Part shown: piece by piece, positions 1 through 6,412 of the stretch | Layout: every line of letters starts with the position of its first letter | How positions within the stretch are numbered: position 1 is the stretch's first letter | From: Bacillota bacterium | GTDB taxonomy: Bacteria > Bacillota > Clostridia > Christensenellales > SZUA-584 | Direction of reading: 5' to 3' | NCBI GenBank assembly: GCA_023436525.1 | Contig: JAEZIW010000103.1 | Location: forward strand, 1-9,253 | Length of the DNA: 9,253 nucleotides | The notes under the pieces: generated by a model | Told to the model about the DNA's origin: nothing | Database searches by the model: none | What the model saw: only the letters and a program-made list of their open reading frames with translations | Translations under genes and position numbers: made by a program

Positions 1-73
1 CGGGGTGACTGGACTCGAACCAGCGGCCCCATGCTCCCAAAGCACGTGCGCTACCAAACTGCGCTACACCCCG
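1..73 (-). tRNA. tRNA-Pro (anticodon UGG), 3' end cut by window edge
   Basis: Read on the minus strand, the sequence folds as a full cloverleaf. A 7-bp acceptor stem (CGGGGTG with CACCCCG) is followed by a 4-bp D stem (GCGC/GCGC) with a TTGGTA-containing loop. The 5-bp anticodon stem (CGTGC/GCATG) holds the loop TTTGGGA, so the anticodon is TGG and the tRNA reads proline CCA and probably other CCN codons. The T arm is GCTGG-TTCGAGT-CCAGT. The 73 visible bases end at acceptor position 72; the discriminator base and any encoded CCA lie outside the window. There is no long variable arm. It is transcribed away from miaB. Confidence 0.96.
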
Positions 74-96
74 TGTATTTTTCAGCGACGAAGTAT

Positions 97-125
97 AATA
101 TACAGTATTCTCAAAGTAATGTCAA
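97..125 (-). promoter_or_regulatory. Promoter of the tRNA-Pro gene
   Basis: On the minus strand a perfect -35 box TTGACA (120-125) is followed by a 17-bp spacer and a -10 box TATATT (97-102). The predicted transcript start is near base 90, about 17 bases before the mature tRNA 5' end. That suits a short leader removed by RNase P. The near-consensus boxes fit a strongly expressed stable-RNA gene. The assignment rests on sequence match and position only. Confidence 0.8.
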
Positions 126-222
126 CAGCTTTTATCCATTAATTTTGGCTCGTATTTTTGGCTGTTCAACTCAGTAAAATGGCCTTGTTTACGGCCGCCT
201 TTGTAAAAAAAACCGCCTTTTG

Positions 223-251
223 TTGATAAATATTCTTTCAGTGATTATAAT
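223..251 (+). promoter_or_regulatory. Promoter of miaB and the downstream protease gene
   Basis: A -35 box TTGATA (223-228) and a perfect -10 box TATAAT (246-251) are separated by 17 bp. The transcript should start near 258, giving a leader of about 39 bases before the miaB start. An eight-base A tract (205-212) lies just upstream of the -35 box and could act as an UP-like element. A short direct repeat (ccgcctttgt at 195-204 and ccgccttttgt at 213-223) abuts and slightly overlaps the -35 box. No other promoter for this operon was noticed. Confidence 0.75.
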
Positions 252-296
252 GATTTTAACATTATTTTTTTAGCATAGAAAGGCATAAACAAAAAA

Positions 297-1661
297 TTGG
301 AAGAGTTGAAAAGTTATATATCCGCTCGTCAGTTGACTTACTATATAGAAACATACGGCTGCCAGATGAACACGCATGAGAGCGAAAAAATATCCGGTGT
401 GCTCGATTGTATCGGTTATAGCCCGGCCGCCGAAAAGGCTTCGGCCGACCTCATTATTTTCAACACTTGCTGCGTTCGCCAGCATGCGGAGGCGCGGCTT
501 TACGGCAACCTTGGGTTCTTGAAGGATCACAAACAAAACGCACCCGGTGCGTTAATTGCGGTATCCGGCTGCGTGATGCAGCAGGAGGGAGCGGCAAAAA
601 AGCTCATGAAACGCTTTCCTTTTGTTGATATCGCATTTGGAACCAACGGAATTCACCGTCTTGAGAATCTGCTGCATAGCGCGCTCATCGAGGGCAAGCG
701 CGCAACGGCCGTTGACGAGGACGAAACAATCGTAGAAGATGTGCCGGTCAGCCGGGGCAGCGCACCCGGCGCTTTTGTCAATATTATTTACGGCTGCAAT
801 AACTTTTGCACATACTGCATTGTGCCGTATGTGCGCGGGCGCGAGCGCAGCCGTCAGATGGGCGACATCATTAAAGAAATTAACGGACTGTGCGATAAAG
901 GGGTAACGGAAATTACGCTGCTCGGGCAAAACGTAAATTCTTACGGCAACGATCTGCCGCAGGATGCTTCTTTTGTGGATTTGATAAAACGCATCGACAG
1001 CGAAACCGATATCAAACGGCTGCGCTTTATGACGTCGCATCCCAAGGATATGTCGGATGAGCTGATCGATTGCTACGGCAGCCTGAAAAGCCTTTGTGAG
1101 CATGTGCATCTGCCGGTGCAATCGGGCAGCAGCCGCGTGCTGCAGCTCATGAACCGTCGCTACACACGCGAGCATTACCTTGGCTTGATTTCGCGCTTAA
1201 AGCAGCGCGTGCCGGATATCGCCATTACCACCGATATCATCGTCGGGTTTCCGGGTGAAACAGAAGAAGATTTTGAACAAACGCTGTCGCTCGTTCGTGA
1301 AATCGAATACGATGCGGCATACACGTTTGCGTATTCCAAACGGTCGGGCACAAAGGCTGCCGAAATGGACGGTCAGCTCGATAAGAAGCTTGTGAGCGAA
1401 CGGCTCGCGCGTTTAAATGCGCTGGTTAAGCAATCAATGGCCTCGAAAAACAGCATGTACCTTGGGCGCACTGTTGAGGTGCTTGCGGAAACGCCGGGAA
1501 AAAGAGGACGAGACGAAATCAGCGGCAAAACAAGAACATCGAAGACGGTCAGCTTCGAAGGTGTGCCGGATGATATCGGCCGATATATGATGGTTAAAAT
1601 CGATAAAGTGATGGCGCATACGCTTCGCGGTGTGCGTATAGAAGAAAGGCCCTCATCGTGA
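297..1661 (+). CDS. miaB: tRNA-2-methylthio-N6-dimethylallyladenosine synthase MiaB
   Basis: Radical-SAM methylthiotransferase that adds a methylthio group at C2 of i6A37 in tRNAs reading UNN codons, giving ms2i6A. At 454 residues it has normal family length. The N-terminal MTTase domain carries the three auxiliary-cluster cysteines C22 (YGCQMN), C58 (NTC) and C92 (SGC). The radical-SAM CxxxCxxC motif is C167-C171-C174 (GCNNFCTYC), followed by VPYVRGRERSR. A TRAM RNA-binding domain spans about 387-450. The start is uncertain: TTG at 297 is chosen because the frame is closed by a stop at 276 and no ATG or GTG precedes the conserved YYIETYGCQMN. The AGAAAGG at 277-283 lies 13 bases away, rather far; TTG at 306 is an alternative. 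It shares a GTGA overlap with the next gene. Its substrate is made by MiaA, encoded at 8224-9135. Confidence 0.96.
   Translation: MEELKSYISARQLTYYIETYGCQMNTHESEKISGVLDCIGYSPAAEKASADLIIFNTCCVRQHAEARLYGNLGFLKDHKQNAPGALIAVSGCVMQQEGAAKKLMKRFPFVDIAFGTNGIHRLENLLHSALIEGKRATAVDEDETIVEDVPVSRGSAPGAFVNIIYGCNNFCTYCIVPYVRGRERSRQMGDIIKEINGLCDKGVTEITLLGQNVNSYGNDLPQDASFVDLIKRIDSETDIKRLRFMTSHPKDMSDELIDCYGSLKSLCEHVHLPVQSGSSRVLQLMNRRYTREHYLGLISRLKQRVPDIAITTDIIVGFPGETEEDFEQTLSLVREIEYDAAYTFAYSKRSGTKAAEMDGQLDKKLVSERLARLNALVKQSMASKNSMYLGRTVEVLAETPGKRGRDEISGKTRTSKTVSFEGVPDDIGRYMMVKIDKVMAHTLRGVRIEERPSS
1642..1649 (+). promoter_or_regulatory. Ribosome binding site fixing a GTG start
   Basis: AAGAAAGG lies inside the end of miaB, 8 bases before the GTG at 1658. 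It supports that GTG as the true start of the metalloprotease-like gene and gives translational coupling through the GTGA overlap with the miaB stop codon. Confidence 0.7.
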
Positions 1662-2977
1662 ACCGAACTGCTTTTGATAAAAAAAAGAATCACATTGCGA
1701 TTCTCTTTGGCATTTTGCTCATCATCGCGATTGGAGCCGGTGTTTATTTGTTATTCATGCAGTCATGGGCCAAATCAGGCATTGATGCGCTCATCGGTGC
1801 CGATTATTCACCCGTACACGCGCACAAAGGCGCAAACGTTGAAAGCCCGGGGCTGCCGATCACGGAAAAAGCGGATTATCCGGACGCCGTGGAAATTTAT
1901 AATACGCCGCTTGGTTTTCCGATTATCAGCTTTTCACAAAACTGGACAGGGAACAAACTCAAAGACGTTTACGACGAACTTATGGCCAATAAGCACGGAA
2001 CGGAGATTTATTCCGTGTCTGAAGTGATGTTGTTTCCGGACGAATCTGCGCTTGATGCCAGCACTGGCGTTGCAGGGACTCACGTCACCGAACAAAAAAT
2101 CTTTTCACTGTTCTTTCATTTGCCTGGTCTTGTGCCGGATTCACTCGCATATCATATCAATTCCACAAAGAGTTCTATTGAGCTTTATAGTATGGATAAA
2201 TACGAATCCGTCTCTCAAATTGCGCGCACCATATCTCATGAGTATGGCCATCATTACACCATGTATTATTTTATGCCGGATGATGACGCGGCGAAAAGCT
2301 CGCAATACTACAGTTTAAGAGGGATAGACGGTTTCGACCATGAGGTTTTCTATGACATTGACAGCGACTATTATGAAAACCATATGTGGAGCGTATATGA
2401 AATTGCCGCCGAAGACTATGTGCAGCTCATGGGCAGCCCCACAGCCAAGCAGCAAAAAGAATATCTCGATATATTTGATGTTCTAGACAATTACAATAAA
2501 AACAAAGACTATACCGCCTATGCGGATTCATCCGTGTCTAACGTGTATCCGCAGGAAAACATCTATATACCGCTGGCCCACGAAGTCAGCGGGCTGAGCA
2601 GCTATTATCTGTCTTTTATCGGTGAAACAAGTGCGGCAGCCGATATTGAAAAGACAGACTTTCATCTGTCAATGACGCAGCACGAATCTTACGGGTACAA
2701 ATACTACGAAATATCGTGGGATAAAACGACGGATGATGAAAACGCACTGTATACGTTGGTTTGTTATGATAAGAACGGGAATATATTTGTACCCGTCAGA
2801 ACGATTAAAGGTGATGAAACGCCGGTGGCGCGGGTGGGCACGGCTGTTAAACTCTCCGGCATTACACTCACCACATTGAAAAACGGAATTACGGATGAAA
2901 GCCGCAGCTTTAAGCTGTATGTGACATGGCCGGACGGGCGCATGCAGTCATCGGAAATGTTTCACGCGGACTTCTGA
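1658..2977 (+). CDS. Putative membrane-anchored zinc metalloprotease with FN3-like C-terminal domain
   Basis: A 439-residue protein of no named family that I recognise. Residues 13-33 form a hydrophobic membrane segment after a basic stretch (KKK, 8-10). This predicts a signal anchor with the body outside the cell. The motif HEYGHH at 194-199 contains HExxH (H194, E195, H198), the zinc-binding signature of zincin proteases. The later segment YEIAAEDY (247-254) offers E248 as a gluzincin third zinc ligand, with E252 four residues on, where thermolysin-type enzymes have Asp. Residues of about 335-439 (YEISWDK ... YVTWPDG) look like a fibronectin-III-type beta-sandwich. The GTG start overlaps the miaB stop and has a good ribosome binding site, so it should be co-transcribed with miaB. 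The 3' end overlaps the convergent lipoprotein-like gene by 30 bases. Protease activity is inferred from motifs; substrate is unknown. Confidence 0.7.
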   Translation: MNRTAFDKKKNHIAILFGILLIIAIGAGVYLLFMQSWAKSGIDALIGADYSPVHAHKGANVESPGLPITEKADYPDAVEIYNTPLGFPIISFSQNWTGNKLKDVYDELMANKHGTEIYSVSEVMLFPDESALDASTGVAGTHVTEQKIFSLFFHLPGLVPDSLAYHINSTKSSIELYSMDKYESVSQIARTISHEYGHHYTMYYFMPDDDAAKSSQYYSLRGIDGFDHEVFYDIDSDYYENHMWSVYEIAAEDYVQLMGSPTAKQQKEYLDIFDVLDNYNKNKDYTAYADSSVSNVYPQENIYIPLAHEVSGLSSYYLSFIGETSAAADIEKTDFHLSMTQHESYGYKYYEISWDKTTDDENALYTLVCYDKNGNIFVPVRTIKGDETPVARVGTAVKLSGITLTTLKNGITDESRSFKLYVTWPDGRMQSSEMFHADF

Positions 2978-3730
2978 CGCGCGCTTTTGTTTGGCTTTGC
3001 GGATAATGAACGACAGGACGATCATCAATACACAAAAGCCTGCCGCAGATGTCACTATAATCAGCAGCATCGTATTGTTTGAAATAATGCTGTTCAATTT
3101 ATTATAATTCTGCACGGCCTCTGTGTTTTGTTTTTGTGTATGAATGGTCAGTTTATTCAGTTCACCGAATTTAAGCGCCCATGTGCAAACGTTACCGTCA
3201 CGGGCATCCGCATTGGTATCCACAACATCACCGGGTAAAGAAACGGATATTTTATAATCTCCATTGTCCGCTCTATTTTCAATTTTCTGAATTTGGTCCG
3301 CAGGGATGCCTTGAGCCTCTTGCTGTCTGATTACATCATTTAAATCGATTTCAGCGGTTAAGCTGTAATCATCTGCAGCCAGAGAAGGGGTATATGCAAA
3401 GGATACATTGCTGAACAGGGAGCCCTCAGACGTGAATATAGACGAAAAAGCTGCGGCGGCTTCCCTGGCAGAGTTCGATTTCACTGTTTTTTCGCCCGTG
3501 ACCGTTTTTTCGCCCTTATCAACATAGATAGACATGTCTTGCTTGGCCCAATACGACCCGATTTCGTTTAAATACGGTGCCACATCCTGATCGGATTGCT
3601 CAAAAGCAAGCGCGTATTTAACGGTGGTTACATGGTCATCGGATAAGGTGTATTGAAGCTGCGCGTTGGCACAAGCCGACGAGACGACTATTATAAAAAA
3701 AAGCATAACCGCAAAAATAAGTTTTTTCAT
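2948..3730 (-). CDS. LppM/DUF3153-like exported protein, probable lipoprotein with C-terminal membrane segment
   Basis: A 260-residue surface protein of unknown function. The N-terminus is a signal sequence (MKKLIFAVMLFF...) ending SSAC, so C20 may be a lipidated cysteine, though Ser at -3 is an imperfect lipobox. ANA at 21-23 could instead be a signal peptidase I site. The middle resembles LppM/DUF3153 proteins, especially the SLPGDVV segment (P166, G167) followed by a Trp (W184) and FGE (188-190). A membrane helix spans about 221-243, followed by a basic tail (RKAKQKR), predicting an external domain held by its C-terminus. The start at 3730 is preferred to ATG 3742: GGAG (3737-3740) lies 6 bases before it, while the upstream ATG lacks a ribosome binding site and sits only about 10 bases from the predicted transcript start. 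The family assignment comes from memory of the pattern, without a search. Confidence 0.65.
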   Translation of the reverse strand: MKKLIFAVMLFFIIVVSSACANAQLQYTLSDDHVTTVKYALAFEQSDQDVAPYLNEIGSYWAKQDMSIYVDKGEKTVTGEKTVKSNSAREAAAAFSSIFTSEGSLFSNVSFAYTPSLAADDYSLTAEIDLNDVIRQQEAQGIPADQIQKIENRADNGDYKISVSLPGDVVDTNADARDGNVCTWALKFGELNKLTIHTQKQNTEAVQNYNKLNSIISNNTMLLIIVTSAAGFCVLMIVLSFIIRKAKQKRASEVRVKHFR

Positions 3731-3736
3731 TACAGG

Positions 3737-3740
3737 CTCC
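3737..3740 (-). promoter_or_regulatory. Ribosome binding site choosing the second ATG of the LppM-like gene
   Basis: GGAG on the minus strand lies 6 bases before the ATG at 3730. It overlaps an in-frame ATG at 3742 (ATGGAG), so it cannot serve that upstream codon. This favours the shorter 260-residue product, which starts with a canonical MKK signal sequence. Confidence 0.6.
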
Positions 3741-3757
3741 ATATTCGAGTTGAGAAA

Positions 3758-3786
3758 ATTATAAATGAAATCTGACCTTATTTCAA
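3758..3786 (-). promoter_or_regulatory. Promoter of the LppM-like gene
   Basis: On the minus strand -35 TTGAAA (3781-3786), a 17-bp spacer and a perfect -10 TATAAT (3758-3763) precede the gene. The transcript should begin near 3751, about 20 bases before the ATG at 3730. The -35 box shares bases with the -35 region of the opposing mutS promoter. Confidence 0.75.
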
Positions 3787-3811
3787 CAATAATGCGGTTT
3801 TATGTTATAAT
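3783..3811 (+). promoter_or_regulatory. Promoter of the mutS-mutL-miaA-hfq operon
   Basis: A perfect -10 box TATAAT (3806-3811) is preceded by TG one base upstream (3803-3804), which makes an extended -10. A weaker -35, TCAACA (3783-3788, four of six bases match TTGACA), lies 17 bp upstream. The predicted start is near 3818, leaving a short leader of about 20 bases before mutS. The weak -35 is plausibly compensated by the extended -10. Confidence 0.7.
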
Positions 3812-3837
3812 GGGTTCACAAACCATGGAGGGATACT

Positions 3838-6402
3838 ATGCCGGAACTGACACCGATGATGCGCCAGTATGTGGAGCTCAAGGAAAAATACAAAGACTGT
3901 ATTCTGATGTACCGCCTCGGTGACTTTTATGAGATGTTTTTCGAGGACGCGCTGACAGCTTCGCGTGAGCTGGAGATTGTATTAACCGGGCGGGATTGCG
4001 GTTTATCCGAACGCGCACCCATGTGCGGCGTTCCGCATCACAGCGTTCAAGGCTATATCGATAAGCTCATCAGGAAGGGATACAAGGTGGCTGTTTGCGA
4101 GCAGCTGACTGACCCCGCCTTAAGCAAAGGCATTGTGGAGCGCGATGTGATCCGCGTTATTACTCCCGGAACCGTGACTGAAACCGGCAGCCTCAACGAA
4201 GCAGACAACAACTTTATTCTTTCATTTATGTCTGTCGGGGATACCGTTGGGCTGTCTTATGCAGACGTATCCACCGGTGCCTTTTTTATGGGTGAATGCA
4301 GCGCCGAAGACGGCTTTGCCTCTGTCAAAAGTGAAATCGCGCGCATTGTTCCCAGCGAAATTATATTCAGACCCGAAGATCGTGAGATTATCGATAGCTT
4401 AAGCACGATGATCAAAGAACAGAGCATTTATATCAGCGAATACCCGTCGTTTACATTTGAACACGGAGCGGCAATGACGGCCCTGAAGAGCCATTTTGCG
4501 GTTAGCGGCCTTAATGGATTTGGCATTGATGACAGCAGCATCGCCGTCGGCGCTGCGGGTGCGCTGATTGATTATTTAAGAGAAACTCAGAAGAATGCAT
4601 TGACGCACATCAGCCGCATACAGCTGATTGAAAAGAATTCTTACATGTCTCTTGATATGTTTACGCGCGCAAACCTTGAACTGACCAAAACACTGCGCGA
4701 CGGCAAGGTAAAAGGGTCTTTATTCGGCATCATCGACAAAACAAGAACCGCTATGGGTGCGCGGCTTTTAAAGCGCGTTATTAACGAACCGCTGCAAAGC
4801 ATAACCGACATCAACGCGCGCCTCGATGCCGTACAGGAAATGAAAGAGAGCCTGCCATTAAGCGATAAGGTTGCGCTGGCACTCGACGGCGTGTTTGACT
4901 TGGAACGTTTGATTTCGCGCATTGCCTACGCCACGCTGGACGCGCGCAATTGTCTTGCCATCAAAAAAACGCTGTTTCAGCTCCCGCAGCTTAAAAGCGC
5001 ACTTAAAGCGTGTTCGTCCGGGCTGCTTAAGCAGACGTGCGCCGGGCTTGACTGCATGGACGATATTTATACGCTGCTCGAATCGGCGATAGACGAAGAA
5101 CCGCCGGCGGGTATTGCGGACGGCGGCTTTATTAAAAAAGGGTATCACAGCGAAATTGACGAGCTCAAAGAGGCTGCGCTCAAGGGCAAGGAATGGATTG
5201 CGTCTCTGGAGGCTAAAGAACGCCAGGACTCGGGTATTAAGACGTTAAAAGTCGGCTACAACAAGGTTTTTGGGTATTATCTCGAGGTGACGAATTCTTA
5301 CCGCGATTCGGTGCCTCAGCATTACATCCGTAAACAGACGCTTTCTAACTGCGAGCGTTTCATAACGCCCGAATTAAAGGAGATGGAAGAAAAGCTGACG
5401 GGCGCACACGACAAATGCATCGCGCTGGAATATGAATGCTTTGTGCAGATCAGAAAAATATTGTCCGACAACATCAAGCGGTTTCAAAATGCGTCTCAGG
5501 CTGTCGCGCTTGTTGATATGCTTCGCAGTTTCGCTGCCGTCGCTTATGAGAACAAATACACACGTCCGACGATAATTTCCAGTGGTGATATGATTATCAC
5601 CGGCGGGCGGCACCCCGTGGTGGAATCGTTCGTGAAGCAGTCCTTTGTGAAGAACGACTGTCTCCTGACGGATGAAAACAACATCATGATATTGACTGGC
5701 CCCAATATGGCCGGAAAAAGCACGTTTATGCGGCAGGTGGCGTTGATTGTACTGCTCGCGCACATGGGCTGCTTCGTGCCCGCCGACAGCGCACAGATCT
5801 GCATTGTCGACAAGATATTTACGCGTGTCGGTGCCTCTGATAATTTGGCTTCCGGGCAAAGCACGTTTATGGTGGAAATGAACGAGGTTGCGAACATATT
5901 AAATAACGCAACGCCGAGAAGCCTGCTGATTCTTGATGAGATTGGGCGCGGTACAAGTACGCTCGACGGCCTTTCCATCGCATGGTCGGTTGTGGAGTTT
6001 ATCAGCAGCCGCATCAAAGCGAAAACACTATTTGCCACGCATTTTCACGAATTATCGGAGCTGGAGGGTGTGGTATCGGGCGTCAGCAACTACTCAATTA
6101 CCGTTAAAGAGATGGGTGATACGGTGATATTCCTTCATAAAATCGTGCGGGGCGGTGCCGACAGGAGCTTCGGCATTGAAGTCGCCAAGCTCGCAGGGGT
6201 GCCAATCGATGTCACCGAGCGAGCCAAGGCGATCATGCAGTCGTTAGTGGAAAAGGACGAAAGTCTGTTGAGACCGCATAGTCAAGCGGTATCTTCACTC
6301 ACACGCGACGACCTGATTGATATGCTGCGCGACATCAATCTTGACAACATCACGCCGCTTGATTCGTTAAAGCTGTTAAGCGAAATCAAGCATCGGCTGT
6401 AG
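3838..6402 (+). CDS. mutS: DNA mismatch repair protein MutS
   Basis: Recognises base mismatches and small loops in new DNA and recruits MutL in an ATP-dependent way. At 854 residues it has usual MutS1 length. The N-terminal mismatch-binding domain has the intercalating Phe-X-Glu (F30-Y31-E32 in GDFYEMF). Connector, lever and clamp domains follow to about 550. The ABC-type ATPase has Walker A GPNMAGKST (621-629), Walker B LILDE (D700, E701) followed by GRGTST, and the FATHFHEL motif with H735. A helical C-terminal dimer/tetramer region (about 825-854) is present. I see no clear beta-clamp-binding peptide of the QLSFF type in the tail; QAVSSL at 816-821 is a poor match. ATG at 3838 is set by GGAGGG at 3827-3832. 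It is the first gene of the operon and lies 10 bases from mutL. Confidence 0.98.
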   Translation: MPELTPMMRQYVELKEKYKDCILMYRLGDFYEMFFEDALTASRELEIVLTGRDCGLSERAPMCGVPHHSVQGYIDKLIRKGYKVAVCEQLTDPALSKGIVERDVIRVITPGTVTETGSLNEADNNFILSFMSVGDTVGLSYADVSTGAFFMGECSAEDGFASVKSEIARIVPSEIIFRPEDREIIDSLSTMIKEQSIYISEYPSFTFEHGAAMTALKSHFAVSGLNGFGIDDSSIAVGAAGALIDYLRETQKNALTHISRIQLIEKNSYMSLDMFTRANLELTKTLRDGKVKGSLFGIIDKTRTAMGARLLKRVINEPLQSITDINARLDAVQEMKESLPLSDKVALALDGVFDLERLISRIAYATLDARNCLAIKKTLFQLPQLKSALKACSSGLLKQTCAGLDCMDDIYTLLESAIDEEPPAGIADGGFIKKGYHSEIDELKEAALKGKEWIASLEAKERQDSGIKTLKVGYNKVFGYYLEVTNSYRDSVPQHYIRKQTLSNCERFITPELKEMEEKLTGAHDKCIALEYECFVQIRKILSDNIKRFQNASQAVALVDMLRSFAAVAYENKYTRPTIISSGDMIITGGRHPVVESFVKQSFVKNDCLLTDENNIMILTGPNMAGKSTFMRQVALIVLLAHMGCFVPADSAQICIVDKIFTRVGASDNLASGQSTFMVEMNEVANILNNATPRSLLILDEIGRGTSTLDGLSIAWSVVEFISSRIKAKTLFATHFHELSELEGVVSGVSNYSITVKEMGDTVIFLHKIVRGGADRSFGIEVAKLAGVPIDVTERAKAIMQSLVEKDESLLRPHSQAVSSLTRDDLIDMLRDINLDNITPLDSLKLLSEIKHRL

Positions 6403-6412
6403 GGGAGACAAT

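Noticed and set aside
181..196. GGCC...GGCC hairpin in the tRNA-miaB spacer as a terminator
   Set aside because: The stem is only 4 bp with an 8-base loop and no T run directly follows it, and both flanking genes are transcribed away from this spacer.
552..1175. Long minus-strand open frame opposite miaB
   Set aside because: It lies wholly within the conserved miaB coding sequence, its product shows no recognisable domain, and I see no promoter for it.
3731..3742. Upstream ATG at 3742 as start of the LppM-like protein
   Set aside because: No ribosome binding site precedes it, it is too near the predicted transcript start, and it places MEPV before a canonical MKK signal peptide; GGAG suits the ATG at 3730.
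5584..5601. Inverted repeat GGTGATA-TGAT-TATCACC inside mutS
   Set aside because: A 7-bp stem with a 4-base loop is expected several times by chance in 9 kb. It has no T tract and lies in conserved coding sequence.
5374..6038. Long minus-strand open frames opposite mutS
   Set aside because: They are antisense shadows of the MutS ATPase domain, have low-complexity unlikely protein sequence and no supporting signals.
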